Positions 9,095-16,368 of a stretch of DNA of 64,000 bases are shown in pieces. Each line of letters starts with the position of its first letter. Within the stretch, counting starts at the first letter, position 1. The notes beneath the pieces are model-generated. The model was not told the DNA's origin. It ran no database searches and saw only the letters and a program-made list of their open reading frames with translations. The DNA comes from Sinomonas sp. ASV486 (lineage in GTDB: Bacteria > Actinomycetota > Actinomycetes > Actinomycetales > Micrococcaceae): NCBI RefSeq assembly GCF_030908215.1, contig NZ_JAVFJK010000002.1, positions 248,001 through 312,000 on the forward strand, in the 5' to 3' direction. The position numbers were made by a program, and so were the translations under genes.

Positions 9095-9558
9095 GTGCTC
9101 CACAACCAGGGCGCGGACCACAACGCGTCCGGCTACCGAGGCTTCACGGCCGACTGCCGCGAGCTGCGGTGCTCCTCCGTCTACTTCCGCAACTCGACCG
9201 GGCGCATCATCGCCGCCCTCTGCATCAACTTCGACGTCAGCACCATCCAGAGCCTGCAGTCCCTCTTCCAGGGGCTGCTGCCGGCGGCCGCGTCGGACTC
9301 CCCTGAGCATCAGAACGAGTTCTTCAGCCGCGACCTCGTAGCCATGATGGACGCGATGGTCACCGAGGCCATCCGCGCGGCAAGCCCGTGGACCAGATTA
9401 GCCGCGACGACCGCATCGCCATCCTGACCAAGCTCGACCGGAAGGGAGTCCTGCAGGTGCGGAAGGGCATTGATCGCGTTGCTGCGCGACTGGGGATTTC
9501 GCGGGTGACGCCGTATTCGTACCTCGACGAGGCGCGGAACCACGCTGAGTGCGAGTGA
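9095..9558 (+). pseudogene. Decayed YheO/DauR-type PAS-HTH regulator
   Basis: The 5' part resembles the YheO PAS domain (SSVYFRNSTGRIIAALCINFDVSTIQSLQS). Near 9380 the reading must shift by one base; in the other frame the matching C-terminal HTH appears at once (KPVDQISRDDRIAILTKLDRKGVLQVRKGIDRVAARLGISRVTPYSYLDEAR) and ends at the TGA 9556-9558. About 80 N-terminal residues expected for the family are also missing. So the gene is 5'-truncated and frameshifted. It borders the low-GC accessory patch and may have been broken when that DNA arrived. Confidence 0.8.
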
Positions 9559-9609
9559 CGGTCGCTCGGCCACAGCTAGCGCCTGAACGGGAAGCGTCCG
9601 CGACCAGCG

Positions 9610-9634
9610 CGCCGAGAACTTACTTATGTCAAGT
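9610..9634 (+). other. dif-like 25-mer (possible Xer or recombinase target)
   Basis: CGCCGA, an 8-base spacer, then TTATGTCAAGT. The right part equals the XerD arm typical of actinobacterial dif sites and the left part equals the core of the XerC arm (CGCCGA). The spacing is one base shorter than in the dif pattern as I recall it. A 6-bp dyad TTACTT/AAGTAA (9620-9636) is centred here. It sits between the broken YheO gene and the low-GC operon. This is a resemblance only; it may be a decayed site used by an integrating element. Confidence 0.35.
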
Positions 9635-9724
9635 AAAAGCTCCGAAAACTGTGGCAGGCGGCGCTTCACCACCACAGCAATCCGGTTTCTATTAGGCTGA
9701 TACGGCTCCGACGCGCCGAGGACC

Positions 9725-10714
9725 CTAGGGCCAAGCAACAGTTCCGCCTAGAAGGTCGCACCGGACGGGAACTGTCTCTCGATACTTGGCTGCGGAAACG
9801 CTATTGACGTCGGCATGGATCATCGGCGCCAACATAATCCCCTGCGAAGACATAATCTTGGCCACCTTTTGCTGGAAACGGGTCCACACGCTCCGTTCTT
9901 CGTCGGTGAGGTCGACGCCATCTGTCAGAACGAAGAACGAGGCTCGGGCCGGCCGAAGGTGGTCTCCATGGATCAAGAGTCGCACCTGCTCCACCTTTGC
10001 GAAAACCTGCTTGGTGTGGCCGTTTTCCATTACGAACTTCCGCAATTCCTCGGGCACTCGTTCAGATAGAATGGGATTCAAAGCAATGCGCCGAAATTTC
10101 TGAGCGATCGTCTCGGCAAACCTAAATCTATCCGCCTCTTTGTCAAATCCAGGAAGCGGCTCCCTGTTTAGAAGGAGCGCCTTTGATGCGGGGAACATAA
10201 GCCTAAGATCGGCAAACCACATGTCATCACCGCTCGTCGGCCGCTCGCCCGAAGGCGTTGCAGGATAGGGTGGAAGCGTCCTCACAAGATATCCAATTTT
10301 ATTTTGCTCGGCTAGCTTCTGGTTGGCTCGACCTTCGATACGAGATTTTTGAATTAGAGGTGCGAACAGGACAAAAGGATGGTGATTTCCTGGAGGGGTC
10401 CCTCCCAAATCACAGGTCTGAGAGCAGATAATCGCACTGCCGTTGGCATTTTGGTCGAAGGCGGGCAGCTCGAATTCTTCTGGGTTTTCGGCGCCAGTCA
10501 CAGGATCGATTCCCGGCGGAATAATCCAGGTAACAGGCACAGCGAGTACCAGGTCCCCCTGATTCCACCGCCCGAGCGCGTCAGCATGCTCGCCCCAGAT
10601 GCAATCAATAGCGTCATTGACGGACCACGGGCGCTGGCCGAGGGGTGCGTCCTGCAGCTCCGGAATGACGGTAGAGGCCGCTCCCTCCCCGGTGGCCGAC
10701 GTTGCTTCACTCAT
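9725..10714 (-). CDS. Unknown protein with CSQTCDL motif, third gene of low-GC operon
   Basis: 329 residues, no signal peptide or membrane segment. I do not recognise a characterised family. Notable parts are QGDLVLAVPVTWIIPP (residues 52-67), SAIICSQTCDLGG with Cys97, Cys101 and Asp102, the HHPFVLFAPLI segment, and a basic C-terminal half. The CxxxCD motif could bind metal or act as a thiol site; this is a guess. Its ATG overlaps the stop of the upstream gene by eight bases (ATGAGTGA), so translation is coupled. Codon use is much more AT-rich than in the neighbours, a sign of transfer. It may be a partner or effector in a mobile toxin-antitoxin or defence module. Confidence 0.75.
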   Translation of the reverse strand: MSEATSATGEGAASTVIPELQDAPLGQRPWSVNDAIDCIWGEHADALGRWNQGDLVLAVPVTWIIPPGIDPVTGAENPEEFELPAFDQNANGSAIICSQTCDLGGTPPGNHHPFVLFAPLIQKSRIEGRANQKLAEQNKIGYLVRTLPPYPATPSGERPTSGDDMWFADLRLMFPASKALLLNREPLPGFDKEADRFRFAETIAQKFRRIALNPILSERVPEELRKFVMENGHTKQVFAKVEQVRLLIHGDHLRPARASFFVLTDGVDLTDEERSVWTRFQQKVAKIMSSQGIMLAPMIHADVNSVSAAKYRETVPVRCDLLGGTVAWP

Positions 10715-11393
10715 GACTCGAGATGTTACGCCGCGTCACCTCGACAACACCCCTAGTGGTAGGTCCAACGCGCCGCTTCTGCTTCTGGCGCCCAGGTTCC
10801 TGCTCGGGCTCGGGCTCGGACTCGGGCCCATTGAAAGGTGTGGCGAGTCCACTACCATCCCCGAAATCTGGCGCAATAGGCCTCGGCCTAGGATAATTCC
10901 GCGTGGCCCAATCAAGTTCGAGGAGAACCAATTGGTCAATGTTGCCAGCGTCAAAGAGTGCCTGTGCTTGTGACTCCGAGTTGAACCAAGCTGCAAGATT
11001 CGGGTGGGCGTGCGCCATATAATGAATGGCCTCGGTCATAGGCCACAGTTTTCCTAGGCTCTGCGAGCGGGCCCTGTGGTTTGCGGTCTTCCATCCATAA
11101 TAGGTCCGAGGTTTTATACCGACGGCCGCCAATACTCTCTCATTTGAGATGCCCAAGAGGAATGCCACATGCTCGACTGCCTGGGCTGGCTGTCGTGGGA
11201 AAACGTATTCGCTTTCGGCAAAAGGGTGGACAGGCAGATCGTCCCACCATGCGATAATTCTTCCAACCATTGTCGAGACTGGATCGGAATTGAGGCTTGT
11301 TTGCGAGGAACGCTTGAAGAAGGGGTCGAAGTAATCAGAGATACCGAAAACGTCCGTCGTCTCTACCCCAGAGTGAGCAATTACCATGCTCAT
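10707..11393 (-). CDS. HTH protein with MbcA/ParS/Xre-antitoxin-like region
   Basis: 228 residues. Residues 76-102 form a helix-turn-helix-like segment (VAFLLGISNERVLAAVGIKPRTYYGWK). Residues 115-160 (KLWPMTEAIHYMAHAHPNLAAWFNSES...) resemble the MbcA/ParS/Xre antitoxin C-terminal region (DUF2384), although the usual Gly-Pro loop is not clear. The tail (175-228) is acidic and then basic low complexity. It overlaps the upstream gene by four bases (ATGA) and the downstream gene by eight. A DNA-binding role, probably autoregulation, is inferred. No RES-domain toxin follows, so it is not a standard Res-Xre pair. Confidence 0.65.
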   Translation of the reverse strand: MSMVIAHSGVETTDVFGISDYFDPFFKRSSQTSLNSDPVSTMVGRIIAWWDDLPVHPFAESEYVFPRQPAQAVEHVAFLLGISNERVLAAVGIKPRTYYGWKTANHRARSQSLGKLWPMTEAIHYMAHAHPNLAAWFNSESQAQALFDAGNIDQLVLLELDWATRNYPRPRPIAPDFGDGSGLATPFNGPESEPEPEQEPGRQKQKRRVGPTTRGVVEVTRRNISSHE

Positions 11394-12247
11394 TGCAGAT
11401 TCTCCGTCCTTGCTAGGTCAAGCGGACCTAAGTCTGCCAAATAGTTATCTGAAAGCACATGCGCAAACAAGGCTAGGGCAGTCCGATTTAGCTGACGCAT
11501 CATGTTTGCGCATAGTACTTCGTCGTAAACAAAAGTTGCTTCTCGAAAGACGTCTAGATCGATCAGGAAGCTGTAGAGACTGCGCGCTCCGGGCTCCTGG
11601 AAAAAGCCACTCTGGATTCTCGCTGTGGCAGTTGAATCAAGCCGGAGCTGGGTCTGCTGATGCTGGCCGACGACGAGCTCGCTGAGGCCGCCAGCAAGCG
11701 GGCCTGCAAAGTCTTCGCGAATATGCTCTTTCCAAAATTGTGGTTGCAATGCCCCCGGATCGGACAGGCGATTGATGAATCTCAGTCCGACACGCTGAAT
11801 TCTCGATACTCTCGTAGCAGCCGTAAAGAGCGGGAGTATTTCCTTCAGCCGGTCGCCCAAACTCGCGCTGTACCGTTCATATTTCGAAGTCTGGACGACC
11901 ACAGTCGACGGCAATAGTGTGAACAGGAGACTCTTGTCAGCCGTTGCCAAGACCCAGCCGCGCTGCTCTTCAACCGTCTGGGAGGCACCCTGGGGTCCAA
12001 CCGTCACGCTAACGACGCTCTGGGTGTGCTTCTCAAACACCGGCAATGAATCCCGGCCGAGCCCCACCCATATAGCCTCGGCTTCGCGTTCGGGAAGTTC
12101 CGAGCGATCGGAGGAGAACCGCACCTCGCCGATGGCTGCTTCAAGATGGGTCCGTTCCAGCGTGACCGGCCCCATACCTCGGATTCCGCCCAGAGGCTCA
12201 TCCCACTCATCGCTGTCGACACGGATGCCGTTGGTCTCGATACGCAT
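11390..12247 (-). CDS. TIGR04255-like family protein, first gene of low-GC operon
   Basis: 285 residues, soluble. The pattern LERTHLEAAIGEVRFS near the start, VVQTSKYERYSASLGDRLKEILPLF, RIQRVGLRFINRLSDP in the middle and a C-terminal domain ending SLYSFLIDLDVF fits the sporadic TIGR04255 family, whose function is unknown. ATG 12247 was chosen because GGGAGG lies six bases before it; the frame is open to 12319 but has no such signal there. It is followed with a 4-base overlap by the HTH/ParS-like gene. The patchy distribution known for the family and the low GC point to horizontal transfer. Confidence 0.65.
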   Translation of the reverse strand: MRIETNGIRVDSDEWDEPLGGIRGMGPVTLERTHLEAAIGEVRFSSDRSELPEREAEAIWVGLGRDSLPVFEKHTQSVVSVTVGPQGASQTVEEQRGWVLATADKSLLFTLLPSTVVVQTSKYERYSASLGDRLKEILPLFTAATRVSRIQRVGLRFINRLSDPGALQPQFWKEHIREDFAGPLAGGLSELVVGQHQQTQLRLDSTATARIQSGFFQEPGARSLYSFLIDLDVFREATFVYDEVLCANMMRQLNRTALALFAHVLSDNYLADLGPLDLARTENLQ

Positions 12248-12263
12248 ACGCTCCCTCCCGTCC

Positions 12264-12284
12264 AAAGTAGCAGAAAAGTAGCAG
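12264..12284 (-). promoter_or_regulatory. Two 10-bp iterons before the low-GC operon
   Basis: AAAGTAGCAG occurs at 12264-12273 and 12275-12284 (on the minus strand, CTGCTACTTT twice), one helical turn apart. It ends 14 bases before the ribosome-binding site of the TIGR04255-like gene. This is a plausible operator for the operon's own HTH protein. Inference from position and repetition only. Confidence 0.45.
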
Positions 12285-12627
12285 TCGGATGTCCATGATC
12301 TCTCACGATCTCGCTCCATGGCTAGACCTCGTCGTCATGATGCATCTTGGGTCCGACAGAACAGGGTGCCCGAGCCGAGCTGGTGATCTCGATGTCGTCT
12401 GTCTAGGCCAGCGGGGTTACCGGCGGCGTCCTTACCTGTCCTTTACAGCGGGTCGTCGCCAGGCCTTTCCGACGGCGCTGGCGAGGTCAGTCACGCCCGC
12501 GCCCACGCCCGCGAAGCGAACCCCTAAGAAAGACCGAGGACGTACTAACCCTCGATGTTCGCCCGACGACGACGCGAGAGCCGATGCCCGGCGCCCGGTT
12601 CCTCCTCAGCTCTCCCACCGCCTCTCC
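12285..12627. other. Intergenic stretch, nothing recognised
   Basis: Divergent region between the low-GC operon and the small gene at 12628. It must hold the operon promoter on the minus strand. I see no clear -35/-10 pair and no supported gene. Confidence 0.4.
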
Positions 12628-12969
12628 ATGCCCAGCGCAGCGACCCCAACGATCGGGGACCCAGACGCAAGTCTGGCAAGAGCAACCGGCCACAAGATCG
12701 AAGACGCCCTCCGCCAGCGCCTCAACGCCCGCATGGACTCCGTCCGCGCCCTCGTCCGCTCCTGCCAAGAACTCGACGACGCAAAAGCAATGCTCAAGGC
12801 CGCCGAAGACGAGGACGTCCGCCGCTGGAATGCCCTCACGGCCGGCTGGACCCCAGAAGAGCTCCGCACCGCCGGCCTCACCGAACCGGAGAAGAAGGCA
12901 CGCGTCCGCAAGCGCGCAACGCGCCGCTCGACTGCCCCCACATCGGCTGGCGTCAACCAGGGGACTTAG
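12628..12969 (+). CDS. Small hypothetical protein, helical and charged
   Basis: 113 residues, no recognised domain. The middle (KIEDALRQRLNARMDSVRALVRSCQELDDAKAMLKAAEDEDVRRWNALTAGWTPEELRTAGL) looks like a real helical, possibly coiled-coil protein and has normal GC-rich codon use. The tail is basic (KKARVRKRATRR). ATG 12628 has no clear ribosome-binding site, so the start is uncertain; an open frame also extends upstream. Proteins of this look are common on actinobacterial plasmids and islands, which fits its place at the edge of the accessory patch. An overlapping minus-strand frame is less convincing. Confidence 0.5.
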   Translation: MPSAATPTIGDPDASLARATGHKIEDALRQRLNARMDSVRALVRSCQELDDAKAMLKAAEDEDVRRWNALTAGWTPEELRTAGLTEPEKKARVRKRATRRSTAPTSAGVNQGT

Positions 12970-13886
12970 ACCAAGGATGATCTGAGGCCCGCTACCGCCG
13001 GCTTGTCGAGGGCATGAAGCCACTCGATTTGGCCGAGCGAGACAGAGAACCGAGACCGCTCGCCAGCTAGCCTCGCGCCCTCATGTGCACAGCGAAAGCT
13101 CCATCGCTCCGCGGCTTTCCCTGCACACATGTGGACGACAAGGACCAGCTGACCGCCCGCACACAGCCGCCAGGGCCTGGCCCGCGAGACGGTCGCCTCA
13201 TCCGGCCGGCGGCCGTGCACAGCCTCCCGTGGAGTGTGGGCGCCAGGCGGGGCTACCGTCAGCAGACCCGCTACCCGTCGGATTCCTACGTCAAGCGGGG
13301 AGAGTGTCTGGAAAGGCGGCAGCGCCCTCGGTGGCTAGCTAAGGACCCCCGCGACGCGCGAACTCTGACGCTGTCGCACTGAAGATGCCTATGATGCTGG
13401 CCCTCCACATGGCCTAACGGTGAATCTGCCTGATGAGGGTTTCGAATGCTGACGAACCTGCTCCAATCAATCGTTCCTTTGACGGGACTGCCGGTCGACG
13501 GGCCCGAGTCCTCCCCGCGTCCGGCACCGCCACGGAAAGTCAACTAAGTCCTTGGGCCGAAGATGTCTCGCCAATGGGTCTCAATTCGTCCGTCTCGGCA
13601 TAAGGCGGTGCTAGGCCTTTGATGGGATAGGCCAGACAGGGCCAGCTCTCAAGCTGATCGGCCTTGCATCCGATCGTTGCCGGCACCTAAATGCACGCGG
13701 GGCAAGCACAGGAACGGAAGATGATGCTCAGGGCGTCGAGCGGTTCAGGGTCGTCGACGTGGCCAAGCTACTTCCACTGAGCGGAAGGTGAGCCAGCGCA
13801 CTTGTCGGTGATCGGGACCACACTTGATCCAGACGCACAGGCCCGGCCCCCAGCCGGGCCGAAGGCCACCAGATCAAGGAGTGCTG
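12970..13886. other. 917-bp gene-free region before the cre-like cluster
   Basis: No frame has family likeness or steady actinobacterial codon use. Two inverted repeats are visible: an imperfect 18-bp pair (13082-13099 with 13114-13131, 15 of 18 matching) around a 14-base loop, and CTTCC-N7-GGAAG at 13771-13787, about 100 bases before the P450 start, which could be a regulator site. The cluster promoter must lie here or just inside, but I cannot define it. Confidence 0.5.
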
Positions 13887-15218
13887 ATGTCACTGGAGAC
13901 TCAGGGAACGGGCTGTCCCTTCGGGTTCGGCGCACAGGCCGGCGCCGACACGGGCACCGCCGCGGCAAGCGCCAACCCCGCGCCGGCCGCAACCCACAAC
14001 GCCACCCACCACGGCTACGAACCGTTCCAGATGAAGGACCCCTTCCCCGCCTACGCGGCCCTCCGCGCGGAGGAGCCGGTCATGTTCGACGAGCGGATCG
14101 GCTACTTCGTGGTCAGCCGCTATGACGACATCAAGGCCGTCTTCGACGACTGGGAGACGTTCTCCTCCGAGAACGCCCAGGCGCCGGTCCGCAAGCGCGG
14201 CCCGCAGGCCACCCAGATCATGAACGAGGGCGGCTTCACCGCCTACTCGGGCCTCTCCGCCCGCATCCCCCCGGAGCACACCCGCATCCGCGGCATCGTG
14301 CAGAAGGCGTTCACCCCGCGCCGGTTCAAGGTCCTCGAGCCGTTCATCCGGCAGAACGTGGCCGACCGCCTCGACGCGATGATCGCGAAGGGCACGGGCC
14401 ACGGCGAGATCGTCAAGGACCTCGCCTACGAGGTCCCGACCATCACGATCCTCACCCTCATCGGCGAGGACATCGCCAGGATCGATGATTACAAGCGCTG
14501 GTCCGACTCCCGCGCCGCGATGACCTGGGGCGACCTCACCGACGAGGAGCAGATCCCCCACGCCCACAACCTCGTCGAGTACTGGCAGGCCTGCCTCGCC
14601 CTCGTCGCCAAGGCCCACGCCGAGGGCGGCGACAACCTCGTCGCGGACCTCGTCACCGCCCAGAAGGACGGCGCCGAGATCTCCGACCACGAGATCGCCT
14701 CGGTCTGCTACAGCCTCCTCTTCGCCGGCCACGAGACCACGACGACGCTCATCTCCAACGCCCTCCGACTCCTCGCCGCGGACCCCGCCACGTGGGCCGC
14801 ACTGACAGAGGACCCCAAGAAGATCCCCGGAGCGATCGACGAGGTGCTGCGCTACTCGGGCTCCATCGTCGCGTGGCGCCGCAAGGCCCTCAAGGACGCC
14901 GAGATCGGCGGCGTCGCCATCCCCAAGGGCAGCGAGATCCTCCTCGTGATGGGCTCCGCCAACCGGGACGAATCCAAGTTCGAGGACCCCGAGGTCTTCG
15001 ACATCACCCGCCCGAACGCCCGCGAACACCTCTCATTCGGCTTCGGCATCCACTACTGCCTGGGCAACATGCTCGCCAAACTCCAGGCCAAGATCGCCCT
15101 CGAAGAGGCCACAGCCAAGCTCCCGCACCTCCACGTCGACGATCCCGAGAGCATCGAATTCCGCGAGAACCTCTCCTTCCGCGTCCCCATCTCCGTTCCC
15201 GTCTCGTGGGAGGCCTGA
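13887..15218 (+). CDS. creJ: Cytochrome P450, CreJ-like alkylphenyl-phosphate hydroxylase
   Basis: 443 residues, class I bacterial P450. The I-helix motif AGHETT starts at residue 280; E-x-x-R is in EVLR; the haem-ligand loop FGFGIHYCLG has Cys391. ATG 13887 follows AAGGAG. The gene heads a block whose content and order (J-I-H-G-F-E-D-C) match the p-cresol genes of Corynebacterium glutamicum, where CreJ (CYP288-type) oxidises the methyl group of the phosphorylated phenol. Electrons would come from the ferredoxin and reductase encoded 4-5 kb downstream. The substrate assignment is from synteny, not from active-site residues. Confidence 0.8.
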   Translation: MSLETQGTGCPFGFGAQAGADTGTAAASANPAPAATHNATHHGYEPFQMKDPFPAYAALRAEEPVMFDERIGYFVVSRYDDIKAVFDDWETFSSENAQAPVRKRGPQATQIMNEGGFTAYSGLSARIPPEHTRIRGIVQKAFTPRRFKVLEPFIRQNVADRLDAMIAKGTGHGEIVKDLAYEVPTITILTLIGEDIARIDDYKRWSDSRAAMTWGDLTDEEQIPHAHNLVEYWQACLALVAKAHAEGGDNLVADLVTAQKDGAEISDHEIASVCYSLLFAGHETTTTLISNALRLLAADPATWAALTEDPKKIPGAIDEVLRYSGSIVAWRRKALKDAEIGGVAIPKGSEILLVMGSANRDESKFEDPEVFDITRPNAREHLSFGFGIHYCLGNMLAKLQAKIALEEATAKLPHLHVDDPESIEFRENLSFRVPISVPVSWEA

Positions 15219-15223
15219 GACCC

Positions 15224-16315
15224 ATGCAAGAAACCCAGTACATCCAGTTCTTCGACGGCGGCACCGAGCCGACGCTCGCCAACCTCGGCGGCAAGGGCGC
15301 GTCTCTCGTCACGATGACGTCGGCGGGCATGCCAGTCCCGCCCGGCTTCGTCGTCACCACCGCCCAGTTCGACGCGTTCATGCACGAGGCCGGCATCACG
15401 GACCACATCCACGCGCTCCTGGCCGGCCTCAACCCGGACGACATCACCGAGGTCGACGCCGTCTCGGCGACGATCCGCGCGGACATCGAGTCCCGCCCGG
15501 TCCCGGCCGAGGCCCGCGCCCAGACGGTCGCGGCGTTCGAGGCGCTCCAGTCCCGCTTCGACTCCCCCGTCCCGGTCGCGGTCCGCTCGAGCGCCACGGC
15601 GGAGGACCTCCCCGACGCGAGCTTCGCCGGCCAGCAGGACACGTACCTCTGGCTCGAAGGCTTCAGCGCCGTGGGCGAGCACATCCGCAAGTGCTGGGCC
15701 TCCCTCTACACGTCCCGCGCCATCATCTACCGCCTCAAGAACAACATCCCCAACGAGGGCCTCTCCATGGCCGTCGTGGTGCAGAAGATGGTCAACGCGA
15801 AGGCCTCCGGCGTCGCCATGACCCTCGACCCCACCAACGGCGACCGCTCCAAGATCACCATCGACGCCTCCTACGGCGTCGGCGAGATGGTCGTCTCCGG
15901 CCAGGTCACCCCGGACAACATCGTTCTGGACAAGGTCACCCTCACCCTCGTGAACGAGCACCTCGGCGACAAGCACGCCGAGCTCGTCCCGGACCTCGCC
16001 GCCCGCTGCCTCGTGGAACGCGAGGTCGACGCCGAGCGCCGCTCCCGCCGCTGCCTCACCGATGCGCAGCTCACCGCGGTTGCCACGCTCGCCAAGCGCG
16101 CCGAGAAGCACTACAAGACCCCGCAGGACATCGAGTGGGCCCTCGACGCCGACCTCCCCGACGGCGAGAACCTCCTCCTGCTCCAGGCCCGCCCCGAAAC
16201 GGTGCACTCGAACAAGCCGGCCACGGCACCCCAGCCCGTGGTGAGCACGACGACGGCCCCCGGCCAAGCGGCGTCGTCCGGCTTCAGCTGGAACTCCGTC
16301 AAGCTCTTCGCCTAA
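15224..16315 (+). CDS. creI: ATP-binding subunit of a phenol/cresol phosphate synthase (PEP-synthase N-terminal domain)
   Basis: 363 residues corresponding to the N-terminal ATP-grasp half of PEP synthase/pyruvate phosphate dikinase: LGGKGASLVTMTSAGMPVPPGFVVT at the start, VAVRSSATAEDLPDASFAGQQDTYL, and the closing IEWALD...LLLLQARPET. No phospho-His swivel domain is present; the next gene supplies it. This split is known for phenylphosphate synthase (PpsA/PpsB) and for CreH/CreI, which phosphorylate the phenol hydroxyl using ATP. It starts five bases after the P450 stop. The letter assignment (I rather than H) rests on gene order. Confidence 0.75.
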   Translation: MQETQYIQFFDGGTEPTLANLGGKGASLVTMTSAGMPVPPGFVVTTAQFDAFMHEAGITDHIHALLAGLNPDDITEVDAVSATIRADIESRPVPAEARAQTVAAFEALQSRFDSPVPVAVRSSATAEDLPDASFAGQQDTYLWLEGFSAVGEHIRKCWASLYTSRAIIYRLKNNIPNEGLSMAVVVQKMVNAKASGVAMTLDPTNGDRSKITIDASYGVGEMVVSGQVTPDNIVLDKVTLTLVNEHLGDKHAELVPDLAARCLVEREVDAERRSRRCLTDAQLTAVATLAKRAEKHYKTPQDIEWALDADLPDGENLLLLQARPETVHSNKPATAPQPVVSTTTAPGQAASSGFSWNSVKLFA

Positions 16316-16368
16316 CCCGCATCAGAACGCCACTCCCCCACCAGAAGCACAGAAGACAGGACACACCA

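Noticed and set aside
10707-11393. Classical Res-Xre (RES toxin with DUF2384 antitoxin) pair
   Set aside because: The HTH/ParS-like half is plausible, but neither neighbour shows RES-domain motifs.
12487-13023. Minus-strand frame overlapping the small gene at 12628
   Set aside because: Composition (Gly/Ala/Val/Leu-rich, no start signal) is typical of a shadow; the plus-strand helical protein is more convincing, although not certain.
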